Shown: positions 37,843 to 47,461, counted from the first letter of the stretch. The stretch is DNA of 64,000 nucleotides from Flavobacteria bacterium MS024-2A (GCA_905182305.1 CAJJBB010000008.1:62001-126000), one strand, 5' to 3'. Notes: generated by a model from the sequence alone, not told the origin. Program-made: numbers and translations.

Positions 37843-38370
37843 TTATTTAAAGAAGGAAAAGACACTTCCTCCATAAGTTCTTGAAAAATCAAAACCTTGA
37901 CCTGCTGAAAGGTCAATAAAGACACTGTGCTCTAGAATAATAAGGCCAGATTCATTTAATGATTTTTTAGCTTCAAGAATTAAAACAAAATATGCTTCTG
38001 CATCCCATTCATAGGGGGGATCACCAAAAATAATATCATAGTGACTTGTTTTTTTTTCAAGGAATGAAATAGAATCACATTGTGATGAATCTATAGATAA
38101 CCCTAGGTCGATTGCAGTTTTTTTTATGAAATTTACGCAGTGACGATTCTGATCTATTGCGGTTATATTTGCTACTCCCCTGGAAGCAAACTCATAACTT
38201 ATATTACCTGTTCCAGAAAAAAGATCTAAAACATGAAGGGAATTAAAATTTAAACGGTGTTGTAAAATATTAAACAATCCCTCTTTTGAACGATCAGTTG
38301 TCGGGCGAACAGGTAGTTTTTTAGGAGCTAAAATGCGCCTTCCTTTATGAGAGCCTGAGATAATCCTCAT
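37843..38370 (-). CDS. rsmD: RsmD, 16S rRNA m2G966 methyltransferase
   Basis: RsmD methylates G966 of 16S rRNA with SAM. The 175-residue protein starts MRIISGSHKGRRI, the family's N-terminal signature. It has the SAM loop LDLFSGTGNIS and the catalytic DPPY (FGDPPYEWD). Its stop codon lies in the rnpB terminator T tract. The start touches the stop of the upstream DUF3822 gene by one base, so rsmD is co-translated with the genes at 38.4-39.8 kb, the usual flavobacterial order. Confidence 0.93.
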   Translation of the reverse strand: MRIISGSHKGRRILAPKKLPVRPTTDRSKEGLFNILQHRLNFNSLHVLDLFSGTGNISYEFASRGVANITAIDQNRHCVNFIKKTAIDLGLSIDSSQCDSISFLEKKTSHYDIIFGDPPYEWDAEAYFVLILEAKKSLNESGLIILEHSVFIDLSAGQGFDFSRTYGGSVFSFFK

Positions 38371-39146
38371 TAACTAAAATATTGAGATAAAAAAGGCGCG
38401 TTATGATTTTGTATCGCTTGACTTGATATAATTTCATCTTCATGAAAGTATATGTTTTCATGATAATTTTTTACAGCCTTATAATAGGAGTTAAAAAGTA
38501 TTATTTTTCCTAAAAAAATAAATTCAAAGGAGTTTGTTTCAAGTTCAAATTGTTCTATCACAAAGAAAACATAGTAGAGAAAATCATCTTCGTTTTTTAT
38601 TAAAAAGGAATTGTAGAATAATAAACATTCATTTTTCATTAAAAAAACATCTACTTTTTCTTTTTGTAAATGAACATAAAGTTGAGTTTTATTTTCAGAT
38701 CTTATATTAAGCTCGTGAACTAAGTTATAAAGAAGGGAGTTATAATGAATTTCCTCATAATTGTTTTTATTTGTTTCTAAAATTGATTCTATTTCCTTGG
38801 GATAGGAATAAACATTTACTTTTTCCGATTCTTTTAATATATCGTGAATAAAAACATCATTTTGAGAAGAAGTCTTATAATGACTTAAATATCTCTTTTT
38901 TTGTGAATCATCATAAAGTGTTTGAGGCACAAAAGTTGAAGGGTGAGAAAAATGTATTATGCTTATGGCCTTAAAGTTTTTTTTCGGGTAATAATTAATA
39001 AATTTATCAAAAGCAGGTTTAAAGTCTGAATTTTGATTATTCGTTGGTAAAAAATCCACTTTAGATTTGGTACAAAAAGAAAATCCATTCACAAAGATGT
39101 GAATGGATAACTCATTATGTTGTATTATTTTATTATTGTTTGGCAT
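38370..39146 (-). CDS. DUF3822 family protein
   Basis: A 258-residue soluble protein of unknown function. The N-terminus NELSIHIFVNGFSFCTKS is the DUF3822 signature, and the alternating pattern (YVHLQKEKVDVFLMKNECLLFYNSF in the middle) suggests an actin/ASKHA-like fold, though no nucleotide motif is obvious. The frame is open to an ATG at 39170, but the ATG at 39146 gives the family's usual N-terminus. It overlaps the end of the upstream gene by 14 bases and is followed by rsmD, an arrangement common in Flavobacteriia. Confidence 0.82.
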   Translation of the reverse strand: MPNNNKIIQHNELSIHIFVNGFSFCTKSKVDFLPTNNQNSDFKPAFDKFINYYPKKNFKAISIIHFSHPSTFVPQTLYDDSQKKRYLSHYKTSSQNDVFIHDILKESEKVNVYSYPKEIESILETNKNNYEEIHYNSLLYNLVHELNIRSENKTQLYVHLQKEKVDVFLMKNECLLFYNSFLIKNEDDFLYYVFFVIEQFELETNSFEFIFLGKIILFNSYYKAVKNYHENIYFHEDEIISSQAIQNHNAPFLSQYFS

Positions 39147-39780
39147 CAAAAATAGTTGGCCAGTTCCCATTTGTACTTACTTTTGATAAAGAACCTAAAA
39201 CAATTTCAGGCCCATTCACACCATCTACAGCAATTGTTTCCTGCTCTTGCGTAATTAAATCTATATTTTGGTCAAAAAGGACAATATTTTTAGATATTTT
39301 AACTTCAAAAACAGGGACTTTATATCCGTTTTTATTAATTATTTCAGAAGCAATTTTAAACATACTGTCTTGTACCCCTTCAATAGGAATGTAGGCCATT
39401 TTCCTATAATGTTCTGAAGTTCCAAATAAAGAATCTTTTACAGAAACCGTTCCTAAAGTATCAATGACAACAACTTCACGTAACATATCAATTCTGTAAA
39501 TTCTGTCATATTCAAGATACGAAGAATCACGTTTTTCAATTAGAGTAAATATACCTTCGTCAACAAATTTGATTAAGCTATCAAAATTATTAGAATAAAT
39601 TCCGGTTACGTCTTTATGTGCAATTTGAGCTGTTCTAATATCTTTCAAACGATTGATTACTTTGGCGTAACGCTCGTTTTTAATTTGATTAAATTTAAGG
39701 GGTCCGTTAACTGAGTCATAAATCTGATACGCAAAAAAGAATGATGCTAACCAAAGTACAATTTGAATGCCTATTTTCAT
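39133..39780 (-). CDS. Membrane-anchored conserved protein, unknown function
   Basis: A 215-residue protein with a single N-terminal membrane helix (IGIQIVLWLASFFFAYQIYDSV, about 3-24). The remainder, probably periplasmic, begins with a charged segment resembling a pilin-like helix: QIKNERYAKVINRLKDIRTAQIAHKDVTG. The Y..NFDSLI and GNWPTIFDAKQ stretches look conserved. It heads the minus-strand run with DUF3822 and rsmD. Not assigned to a named family; the AQ..H.D.TG.Y...FD pattern occurs in Bacteroidota proteins of unknown role. Confidence 0.7.
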   Translation of the reverse strand: MKIGIQIVLWLASFFFAYQIYDSVNGPLKFNQIKNERYAKVINRLKDIRTAQIAHKDVTGIYSNNFDSLIKFVDEGIFTLIEKRDSSYLEYDRIYRIDMLREVVVIDTLGTVSVKDSLFGTSEHYRKMAYIPIEGVQDSMFKIASEIINKNGYKVPVFEVKISKNIVLFDQNIDLITQEQETIAVDGVNGPEIVLGSLSKVSTNGNWPTIFDAKQ

Positions 39781-39804
39781 TAGTTGATTTTATTTATTAT
39801 AAGA

Positions 39805-39812
39805 CAAAACTA
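39805..39812 (-). promoter_or_regulatory. Candidate -7 box TAGTTTTG for the 39780-38370 minus-strand run
   Basis: On the minus strand TAGTTTTG matches TAnnTTTG, 24 bases before the ATG at 39780, in the 93-base divergent gap with the helicase gene. No TTG at the ideal -33 spacing. Confidence 0.3.
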
Positions 39813-39873
39813 CAATTTTTTTTGAATCAGAAAAGTATTTAAAATGATTTATATTTAGCACTTTAACTACTCC

Positions 39874-41304
39874 ATGACTCCCGAAAAATTTCATTCCGAA
39901 CTTGAAGCAAGTTTTCCATTTACACCAACTACTTCACAAAGTAAATGGTTTCCTGAGATTACCAAATTTATTTTTTCAAAAGAAAAAAACAATGCCTTTT
40001 TATTAACCGGTTATGCAGGTACAGGAAAAACTACCCTAATAGGTTCTTTAGTAAACCAATTAAAATTAACTGATTATAAGGCTGTTTTAATGGCACCAAC
40101 AGGAAGAGCTGCTAAAGTAATGTCAACTTATTCTAAGTTTTCTGCACGAACAATTCACAAACAAATTTATTATCCAAAGCCCGAGTCTGGAGGTAAGATG
40201 CAGTTTCAATTAAAAGTCAATAAATTTAGAAAAACCATTTTTATAATTGATGAAGCCTCAATGATTGGTGATGATCGTCAGAATGCTAAACTTTTTGAAA
40301 ATGGATCCTTACTTCATGATGTGGTTCAGTATGTTAGCACAGGTGATCAATGTAAATTGATTTTTGTAGGCGATCCCGCTCAGTTGCCCCCAGTACATTT
40401 AAATATAAGTCCTGCACTTGATTTAGACGAGTTAACACAATTCCATTTCGATAAGGTTTTTAGTATTCAGCTAGAGGCTGTTGTTCGTCAAGCTCAGGGA
40501 TCAGGAATTCTTCACAACGCAACACTTTTAAGAAATCAATTGAATAATCAATTATATGATTCTTTTAAATTTGAGGTAAGTGGCTACAATGACTTATTAT
40601 ATACAAATAATGGTATGGATCTTTTTGAAGCAATAGAGAATGCCTTTAGAGACTCAGGAACCGACCAAACGGTTTTTATTGTTCGTTCTAACAAGCGTGC
40701 AAACATTTATAATGAAAATATACGAAAAAGAATATTAGGTCTCGAGGATGATCTGTCTGTTGGAGATCAGCTTATGGTAGTTAAGAATAATTATTTTTGG
40801 CTTGCACCCGAGTCTAAACCAGGCTTTATTGCTAATGGTGATGTGGTTCAAGTAGAGTCCATTCAAATGCGAAAAGAAATTTATGGTTTTGCCTTTGCTG
40901 AAGTCACAGTTAGATTAGTTGATTATCCTGAAGAAGAATCTTTTGATACAGTTTTGCTTTTAGAGACGCTCACTTCAGTAACACCTTCACTTTCTTTTGA
41001 AGATGGAAATCTTTTGTATCAAGAGGTTTTAAAGGATTATGCTTCTGAAAAATCAAAATATAAAAAATTTTTAAAAGTTAAATCTAATAAGTTTTTTAAT
41101 GCTCTTCAAGTAAAGTATTCTTATGCAGTTACTTGTCATAAATCACAAGGAGGGCAGTGGGAAAATGTATTTATAGAAAAACCTTATTTACCTGATGGAC
41201 CAGATAAAGACTATCTTAGGTGGCTCTATACAGCTATGACACGTGCAAAAAAACAATTATTCCTTATCGGTTTTCCCGATGGAGATTTTGATATTATTGA
41301 ATAA
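39874..41304 (+). CDS. RecD-like ATP-dependent DNA helicase (SF1)
   Basis: A 476-residue superfamily 1 helicase with Walker A GYAGTGKTT (46-54), APTGRAAKVM (motif Ia), Walker B IIDEASMIGD, GDPAQLPPV (motif III), and the C-terminal UvrD_C_2 segment SYAVTCHKSQGGQW ... YTAMTRAKKQL. It lacks the long N-terminal region of Deinococcus RecD2, so it is a compact flavobacterial form; 5'-3' polarity is expected but not shown. It ends 2 bases before the acyltransferase gene and is divergent from the 39780 gene. Confidence 0.88.
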   Translation: MTPEKFHSELEASFPFTPTTSQSKWFPEITKFIFSKEKNNAFLLTGYAGTGKTTLIGSLVNQLKLTDYKAVLMAPTGRAAKVMSTYSKFSARTIHKQIYYPKPESGGKMQFQLKVNKFRKTIFIIDEASMIGDDRQNAKLFENGSLLHDVVQYVSTGDQCKLIFVGDPAQLPPVHLNISPALDLDELTQFHFDKVFSIQLEAVVRQAQGSGILHNATLLRNQLNNQLYDSFKFEVSGYNDLLYTNNGMDLFEAIENAFRDSGTDQTVFIVRSNKRANIYNENIRKRILGLEDDLSVGDQLMVVKNNYFWLAPESKPGFIANGDVVQVESIQMRKEIYGFAFAEVTVRLVDYPEEESFDTVLLLETLTSVTPSLSFEDGNLLYQEVLKDYASEKSKYKKFLKVKSNKFFNALQVKYSYAVTCHKSQGGQWENVFIEKPYLPDGPDKDYLRWLYTAMTRAKKQLFLIGFPDGDFDIIE

Positions 41305-41306
41305 TT

Positions 41307-41849
41307 ATGAGGCAAACTTTTTCTATATGGTTTTTTAACCAAATCTTAAATTGGAAAATGACAGGAACTTTTCCTACCCTTCCAAAATATATTGTAGCTG
41401 TTGTTCCACACACTAGTTGGGTAGATTTAATACTTGGTATAATTGTTAGAAATATTTCTGGTGAAAGTATTAATTTTGTAGGTAAAAAAGAATTATTTGG
41501 CCCATTAACGGGGTGGTTCTTTAGAGCTTTAGGTGGCGCGCCAATTGATCGCTCAGGAAATAAAGGATCAGTAGATTCAATGGTTGCAGTATTTGATGCA
41601 CATACTAAGTTTAGAATAGCACTTGCACCAGAAGGAACTCGAAAAAAAGTAACCCAGTTAAGAACTGGGTTTTATCATATTGCCAAAAGACTACAGATAC
41701 CTATAGTTCCAATTTCATTTGATTATGAAAATAAAAAGGTTGTAATACATCCGATTTTTAATACATCAAAAGATGAAAAAAAAGACATCGCCACTTTAGA
41801 GTATATTTTTAAAGGAGTTGGAGGTTACTCTAAGGAAAATAGTTTTTAA
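41307..41849 (+). CDS. 1-acyl-glycerol-3-phosphate acyltransferase family protein (PlsC-like)
   Basis: A 180-residue lysophosphatidate-acyltransferase-like protein. The catalytic HX4D motif is HTSWVD (His35-Asp40). The substrate segment is FRALGGAPIDRSG, and APEGTRKK provides the EGTR motif. The short length and H-T-S-W-V-D form match small Bacteroidota acyltransferases acting in phospholipid or ornithine-lipid synthesis. It follows the helicase by 2 bases. Its stop directly abuts the yebC stop on the other strand. Confidence 0.87.
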   Translation: MRQTFSIWFFNQILNWKMTGTFPTLPKYIVAVVPHTSWVDLILGIIVRNISGESINFVGKKELFGPLTGWFFRALGGAPIDRSGNKGSVDSMVAVFDAHTKFRIALAPEGTRKKVTQLRTGFYHIAKRLQIPIVPISFDYENKKVVIHPIFNTSKDEKKDIATLEYIFKGVGGYSKENSF

Positions 41850-42566
41850 CTATTCTTGAATTTCAAGTCCATGATAAACTTGTTGAACATCATCATCTTC
41901 TTCAATTTTTTCAATGAGCTTTATGACTTCTTGTTGGGCATCTTTATCAAGTAGTTTGGTGATTTGCGGAATACGTTCGAAGCTAGAAGAAAGAATTTTA
42001 AAAGATCGATTTTCCAATTCTTTTTGTAAAACCCCAAAGTTCTCAAAGGGAGCATAGAGCAGCATTCCATCTTCATCAATAAAAACTTCTTCTACACCAA
42101 AATCTATAAATTCTAATTCAATTTCTTCAGCATCAAGACCTGAAGGGTCAATTCTAAAATTACAAGTTCTATCAAACATGAACTCCACAGAACCTGAGGT
42201 GCCTAAATTTCCGTTTGCTTTATTAAAAAAAGATCTAATATTTGCTACAGTTCTATTATTATTGTCTGTTGCCGTCTCAACTAGTATGGCAACTCCATGA
42301 GGAGCATATCCTTCAAATAAAACCTCTTTAAAGTTTTTAGTGTCCTTGTCAGATGCTTTTTTAATAGCACGCTCAATATTTTCTTTAGGCATGTTTGCTG
42401 CTTTTGCATTTTGTATAACAGCACGCAGTCTTGAGTTATTGTCTGGATCGGCTCCACCTTCTTTAACAGTCATTACAATATCTTTACCTATTCGGGTAAA
42501 GGTTTTAGCCATTGCAGACCAACGTTTCATTTTTCTAGCTTTTCTAAACTCAAAGGCTCTACCCAT
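41850..42566 (-). CDS. YebC/PmpR family protein
   Basis: A 238-residue YebC family member, starting MGRAFEFRKARKMKRW and carrying IVMTVKEGGADPDNNSRL and AKAANMPKENIERAI, both diagnostic. The middle segment GYAPHGVAILVETATDNNNRTVANIRS is also conserved. The family was long annotated as transcriptional regulators; more recent work on homologues points to a translation role at proline-rich stretches (TACO1-like). Either role is possible here. It follows the RmlD-like gene by 22 bases. Confidence 0.92.
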   Translation of the reverse strand: MGRAFEFRKARKMKRWSAMAKTFTRIGKDIVMTVKEGGADPDNNSRLRAVIQNAKAANMPKENIERAIKKASDKDTKNFKEVLFEGYAPHGVAILVETATDNNNRTVANIRSFFNKANGNLGTSGSVEFMFDRTCNFRIDPSGLDAEEIELEFIDFGVEEVFIDEDGMLLYAPFENFGVLQKELENRSFKILSSSFERIPQITKLLDKDAQQEVIKLIEKIEEDDDVQQVYHGLEIQE

Positions 42567-42588
42567 TTTTTTTAGCTAAAATAAAAAA

Positions 42589-43419
42589 TTAATGTTGTTT
42601 TCGAATCTCAGGAAGACAAAGATCATTTATTACATCTATATAGGAGGGAGTTAAATGATTTGGAAGCCTATTTTTTTTAGGTAAAGTAGCAAGGTATCTA
42701 ATAGTGTTTGAAGTATAGACTTGTTTGTATATTCCTGGATTAAAATGTCTTTTTTCAACAATCATTTTTATGAAATCATGATGAGAAATTAAATCTGAAC
42801 TTCCCAAATGATATAATCCTGTTTTTTTTTTATTAATTAAATAGTGAATTTGTTGACTCAACCTGATGTCACTATTAACATTAATTATGGTATTAGGGAA
42901 TACTTCGATGAATTTATTTTTTTTTACTGCTTCATCAATTTCAAGTGTTCTTGGGGCATTTAGTCCAAAAATCATCGGTAAACGTGCAATAATATATTTA
43001 CCAACTAATAAGCGAAATAACTTATTTTCAATTTTTATTTTAAAATGACCATATTTACTCTCGGAAAGTGTTTTATCGTATTCGTAAGAAGGAAAATGCC
43101 GGAAGGAATCAAAGACATTGGCTGAGGATAAAAAAAGTATTCTACAGTTTTTATCTTTAATGTAATCAACTATTTGCTCATGGGCTTCTACTTGCGCATT
43201 AAAATTTCCACGTAAAGCAGAAATAATTAATTTGGGTTTCACCTCTTTTAAAATTGGTTCTACAGAATCCCTCTCAACATCAAAAGAAAAAAAATGTTGA
43301 TTTTTAGCATATATAGTCTTTGTATGGAAGGTTGCAAAGGTTTTGTAAAATGGTGCAAGTTCTTTGTATAAACAATTTCCAATAAATCCACTTCCTCCTA
43401 AAATTAAAATTGATTTCAA
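42589..43419 (-). CDS. RmlD-like NAD(P)-dependent reductase/epimerase
   Basis: A 276-residue extended SDR protein. The Rossmann loop is ILGGSGFIGNCL (5-16), an FLSSANVFDS strand precedes the active site, and KYGHFK supplies a YxxxK pair, followed by ARLPMIFGLNAP. It resembles dTDP-4-dehydrorhamnose reductase, but no other rhamnose genes are nearby, so the substrate is open. It lies 4 bases after gcvT and 22 bases before yebC, suggesting a gcvT-RmlD-yebC operon, an order also seen in related flavobacteria to my recollection. Confidence 0.78.
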   Translation of the reverse strand: MKSILILGGSGFIGNCLYKELAPFYKTFATFHTKTIYAKNQHFFSFDVERDSVEPILKEVKPKLIISALRGNFNAQVEAHEQIVDYIKDKNCRILFLSSANVFDSFRHFPSYEYDKTLSESKYGHFKIKIENKLFRLLVGKYIIARLPMIFGLNAPRTLEIDEAVKKNKFIEVFPNTIINVNSDIRLSQQIHYLINKKKTGLYHLGSSDLISHHDFIKMIVEKRHFNPGIYKQVYTSNTIRYLATLPKKNRLPNHLTPSYIDVINDLCLPEIRKQH

Positions 43420-43423
43420 ATAC

Positions 43424-44509
43424 TTAAGGCTTTATGAAAGGAAGATTCACGACTTGTGCGGCACATTTTTTTTCTCTAATTAGTACTCCAATATTACTCC
43501 CCGGAGACGAAAATTCTTTCGTAATATATCCCAAGCCAATTCCTTTTTTTAAAAGAGGCGATTGAGTTCCTGACGTAACCTTTCCAATAATGATTCCTTC
43601 TGAGTCTATAATTGAATATCCAGATCTTGGAATTCCACGGTCATTCATTTCAAAACCTACTAGTTTTAGTGACGTTCCATTTTTCTTTTGTTCTGCTAAA
43701 TATTTACCGTTTATTGGATTGGTTTCTGGTTTTGTTACCCAGCTTAAGCCAGCAGCAATGGGGGAACTTGTATCATTAATTTCGTTTCCATAGAGACAGT
43801 ATCCCATTTCTAATCGCAAGGTGTCTCTAGCCGCTAGTCCAACTGGAATAATATTATAGTTTTTTCCAGCTTCCATGATAGCTTTCCAAACTTTTGGTGC
43901 TTCTTTTGCAGGAATATAGATTTCAATTCCTCCAGCACCCGTATAGCCTGTTGTAGCAATTAATGTGTTTTCTATTCCTGCAAAAGTATCTGTAGAATGT
44001 GCATAAAAGGGCAGTGATTCTAGCGATACTTTTGTTAATTTCTGCATAGCTTTTAATGCACAAGGCCCCTGAATAGCTAAAAGTGCTATTTCCTCTGATT
44101 TATTTTCTAAAGTAGCACCAAAAATTTCATTTTGTTCCTTTAGCCATTCCCAATCTTTTTCAATATTGGATGCATTCACTACCAAAAGATAAAGTTCTTC
44201 TTCCAACCGGTAAACAATTAAATCATCAACAATACCTCCCATTTTGTTGGGGAAATAGTTGTATTGTGCTTTTCCAAGAATTACTTTCGAAATATCATTA
44301 CTGCAAACATATTGAAGTAACGCAAGTGATTTGTTACCAGAGACATAAAATTCTCCCATGTGTGATACATCAAAAACCCCAACACTTGATCTTACCGCTA
44401 AATGTTCTTTTGTTACTCCGCTATACTGAACAGGCATTTCATAGCCTCCAAAGGAAGTCATTTTAGCGTTCAATTCTAAATGTGTTGTGTAGAGTGTGGT
44501 TTTTTTCAT
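43424..44509 (-). CDS. gcvT: GcvT, glycine cleavage system aminomethyltransferase
   Basis: The T protein moves the aminomethyl carbon from the H protein to tetrahydrofolate. The 361-residue protein shows the N-terminal TTLYTTHLELNAKMTSFGGYEMPVQY, SVGVFDVSHMGEF, GYTGAGGIEIY with the catalytic Asp region nearby, GLAARDTLRLEMGYCLYG, and a C-terminal barrel domain. LpdA at 19-20.4 kb can serve as the shared L protein; gcvP and gcvH are not in the window. No glycine riboswitch is visible in the 22-base divergent gap with the aminopeptidase gene. Confidence 0.95.
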   Translation of the reverse strand: MKKTTLYTTHLELNAKMTSFGGYEMPVQYSGVTKEHLAVRSSVGVFDVSHMGEFYVSGNKSLALLQYVCSNDISKVILGKAQYNYFPNKMGGIVDDLIVYRLEEELYLLVVNASNIEKDWEWLKEQNEIFGATLENKSEEIALLAIQGPCALKAMQKLTKVSLESLPFYAHSTDTFAGIENTLIATTGYTGAGGIEIYIPAKEAPKVWKAIMEAGKNYNIIPVGLAARDTLRLEMGYCLYGNEINDTSSPIAAGLSWVTKPETNPINGKYLAEQKKNGTSLKLVGFEMNDRGIPRSGYSIIDSEGIIIGKVTSGTQSPLLKKGIGLGYITKEFSSPGSNIGVLIREKKCAAQVVNLPFIKP

Positions 44510-44531
44510 AAGTTCATACTTTAATTAAATT

Positions 44532-46163
44532 ATGCTTCAAATAAGAATTACCCTGATCTTTAAAACACTTTATTTTTGTTTATCATTTTTATTTTTTGGA
44601 ATAATATCAGCACAAAAGTCTGAACTTTCCACGGAATTTCATAAAAATAATAGGCAACAATTACGTGAAAAACTTCCAAATAATAGCGTTGCTGTATATT
44701 TTTCTGCACCTGTTCGTAATCGTGCTAATGATGTTGATTTTGAATACCATCAGGACCCTAATTTTTACTATTTGACAGGTTGGGAGGAGCCCCACGCAGT
44801 TTTACTTGTTTACAATACTCCCCAAACCGATGAACAAGGCACGTATAATGAAAAACTTTATGTGCGTGATCGAGATGCTAGAAATGAGATGTGGAATGGT
44901 CGTCAATTAGGTGTTTCAGGTGCATTAAAAATGGGATTTGATCGTGTTGTTAGTAAAATAGAGTTTAGTAAACAGGCATTGGATTTTGATCGTTTTGACA
45001 CAGTATTGATGTTTGATTTTAAAAATGATGTCCGAAATAGAGATAATGATACGAGTGATTTATATGATTTACAAAAACATTTCAAGAAACAGATTAATTA
45101 TCCTGATGATTTTGATGCTGCTCGCTACAGATTATACCAACAAATTAGAACTGTGAATAAAGAAGAGGTTCCTAGTTTGAAAAGAAGAATTTCTCATATG
45201 ATTACCAACGATAAAACTCTTGAGGATGATCCTGTAATTCGAGATTTTTTACAAACAGATGAAAAGACTGTATTAACGGATTTAAAGACTCGTAGTGCCT
45301 TTTTGTTAAAGGATTATAATTTTGACATTGACCAGTTGTCTTATATTATGGCTAGTTTAAGAGAAAAAAAATCGCCTGAGGAGATAATACTGCTTAAAAA
45401 AGCAATTAGAATTTCTACACAAGGTCAGATAGAAGTTATGAAAGCCATACATCCTGAAATGACGGAAAGAGAAGTACAAGGTATTCATCAGCTTGTTTTT
45501 AAGATTTATGGTGCCGCACATGAAGGGTATCCTTCTATTGTTGGTGCAGGTGATAACGCCTGCGTATTGCATTATGTTACCAACGATAAAACTGATTTAA
45601 AAAAACAACTTATTTTAATGGATTTGGGAGCAGAATATAAGGGCTATACTGCAGATGTAACCAGAACAATACCTGTGTCGGGAATTTTCTCTCCAGAACA
45701 ACGAGCGCTTTATCAGATTGTGTACGATGCTCAAACAGCTGGTATTAATGCTGCTATTAATGGAGCAACTTTTAGAGCAGTCTCAGAAGCAACCAATGAA
45801 GTGGTTCAAAAAGGATTATTAGCTCTTGGACTTATTGAAAAAAAAGAAGAGTATAGACGATATTTACCACATGGAATTTCTCATCATATTGGCTTAGATG
45901 TTCATGATCCTGGGCTTTATGATAAATTATCCCCTTCAATGGTTATTACTGTAGAACCTGGTATTTATATTCCCGAGGGAAGTCCATGTGATCCTAAGTG
46001 GTGGAATATTGGGATCCGTATCGAAGATGATATTTTAATTACAGAAACGGCTCCTGTTAATTTGTCATCTAATGCACCAAGAAGTTGGAAAGGTATTGAA
46101 GCTATGATGGCCAAGAAAAGTGCTTTAGATAATTTTGTGCTTCCTGAATTAAGTATTGATTAA
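44532..46163 (+). CDS. Exported Xaa-Pro aminopeptidase (aminopeptidase P, M24B)
   Basis: A 543-residue metallopeptidase that removes N-terminal residues before proline. It has a Sec signal peptide (KTLYFCLSFLFFGIISAQ), an aminopeptidase P N-terminal domain (VAVYFSAPVRNRANDVDFEY...FYYLTGWEEP) and a pita-bread catalytic domain. The metal ligands are visible: Asp in LMDLGAEYKGYTADVTRT (two), His in GISHHIGLDVHD, Glu in TVEPGIYIP and Glu in GIRIEDD. It probably acts in the periplasm on peptides. Its stop overlaps the thrC 3' end by 4 bases. Confidence 0.92.
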   Translation: MLQIRITLIFKTLYFCLSFLFFGIISAQKSELSTEFHKNNRQQLREKLPNNSVAVYFSAPVRNRANDVDFEYHQDPNFYYLTGWEEPHAVLLVYNTPQTDEQGTYNEKLYVRDRDARNEMWNGRQLGVSGALKMGFDRVVSKIEFSKQALDFDRFDTVLMFDFKNDVRNRDNDTSDLYDLQKHFKKQINYPDDFDAARYRLYQQIRTVNKEEVPSLKRRISHMITNDKTLEDDPVIRDFLQTDEKTVLTDLKTRSAFLLKDYNFDIDQLSYIMASLREKKSPEEIILLKKAIRISTQGQIEVMKAIHPEMTEREVQGIHQLVFKIYGAAHEGYPSIVGAGDNACVLHYVTNDKTDLKKQLILMDLGAEYKGYTADVTRTIPVSGIFSPEQRALYQIVYDAQTAGINAAINGATFRAVSEATNEVVQKGLLALGLIEKKEEYRRYLPHGISHHIGLDVHDPGLYDKLSPSMVITVEPGIYIPEGSPCDPKWWNIGIRIEDDILITETAPVNLSSNAPRSWKGIEAMMAKKSALDNFVLPELSID

Positions 46164-47461
46164 CGCTCGCGTAAATAGGATTTAAGCTGCTGATAAGTCT
46201 TAATAGGAATGCTATTGTTAGTTCGCTCTAGAATAGATTTTAATCTATTTGGAACCTCAATTGTTGTTTTTAGTGTACTCTCAACAATGTCAGCAAACTT
46301 TATTGGGTGTGCAGTTTCAAAGAAGATTCCATAATACGATTCATCAGTACTTTTTAAAAATTCTTTCAGCCCTAGATACCCTATAGCTCCATGTGGATCA
46401 GGTATATAAGAAGAAATTTTATAAATTTCTTTCATAGCTTTTTTAGTTTGTGAATCGGAATAATGATAACCACTCAATACTTTTTTAATTTTAAAAAGAT
46501 CATTATCAAAAATTTTTTGAATACGAATAAAATTACTAGGGTCTCCAACATCCATAGCATTTGAAATCGTTGACTTTGATTTTTTAGGAGAATACGTTCC
46601 AGAATTTAAATAATTAGGAACCGTATCGTTAATATTTGTACTAGCAATTAAATGATCAATAGGTAGGCCCATTTGCTGTGCCACTAATCCAGCACAAATA
46701 TTCCCAAAGTTTCCACTTGGCACTGAAATCACAAGTTTTTCTTCTGGATTGGGTCTATTTTTATATGCTATAAAATAATAGAACATTTGCGAAAGCCACC
46801 TTGCTATATTGATAGAATTTGCAGAAGTTAATTCTATTTCATTAATCAATTCAGAATCTATAAAAGCACTTTTTACCATATCTTGGCAATCGTCAAATGT
46901 GCCATCTACTTCAAGTGCAGTTATGTTTTCTCCTAAGGTGGTAAGTTGTTTTTCCTGAATGGCACTGACTTTCCCCTTGGGATAAAGAATAACGACATTA
47001 ATTCCTTCTACTTTATAGAAGCCATCTGCAACTGCTCCACCTGTATCTCCAGAAGTTGCCACTAGTATGGTTAAGTTTTTATTTGATTTAATTTCGTTTG
47101 CGTAGTTAAGACAACGAGCCATAAATCTTGCTCCAACATCTTTAAAAGCAAGAGTTGGTCCATGAAAAAGTTCTAAAGTTGCTATTTTATCATTTATTGG
47201 AACAATAGGGAAGTCAAATATTAGTGTATCTACTATAATTTCTCTTAATTTATTTTTTGAGATTTCGTTTCCCACGAATGGATGTATCACTTCAAATGCT
47301 ATTTCATGATTTGAATAAGAGCTTATATTTTGGATGAATTTTTCTGAAAGTTTGGGAATGTTTTCAGGAAAATATAGACCTCTGTCTGGAGCTAAACCTT
47401 TTCTAACTGCATCTAAAAAAGAAACTTTATTAGAATTGTAATTTAAACTATGATATTTCAT
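46160..47461 (-). CDS. thrC: ThrC, threonine synthase
   Basis: ThrC converts O-phosphohomoserine to threonine with PLP. The 433-residue protein has the PLP lysine Lys107 in LAFKDVGARFM, the phosphate loop SGDTGGAVADGF, and SGNFGNICAG in the C-terminal half. It is the last gene of thrA-thrB-thrC; its ATG overlaps the thrB stop by 4 bases. PLP would be supplied by PdxH, encoded at 31.5 kb. Confidence 0.95.
   Translation of the reverse strand: MKYHSLNYNSNKVSFLDAVRKGLAPDRGLYFPENIPKLSEKFIQNISSYSNHEIAFEVIHPFVGNEISKNKLREIIVDTLIFDFPIVPINDKIATLELFHGPTLAFKDVGARFMARCLNYANEIKSNKNLTILVATSGDTGGAVADGFYKVEGINVVILYPKGKVSAIQEKQLTTLGENITALEVDGTFDDCQDMVKSAFIDSELINEIELTSANSINIARWLSQMFYYFIAYKNRPNPEEKLVISVPSGNFGNICAGLVAQQMGLPIDHLIASTNINDTVPNYLNSGTYSPKKSKSTISNAMDVGDPSNFIRIQKIFDNDLFKIKKVLSGYHYSDSQTKKAMKEIYKISSYIPDPHGAIGYLGLKEFLKSTDESYYGIFFETAHPIKFADIVESTLKTTIEVPNRLKSILERTNNSIPIKTYQQLKSYLRER

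Noticed and set aside
37731-37925. Minus-strand open frame overlapping the RNase P RNA gene
   Set aside because: It spans the rnpB 3' half and the end of rsmD in another frame; the RNA gene and rsmD explain the sequence.
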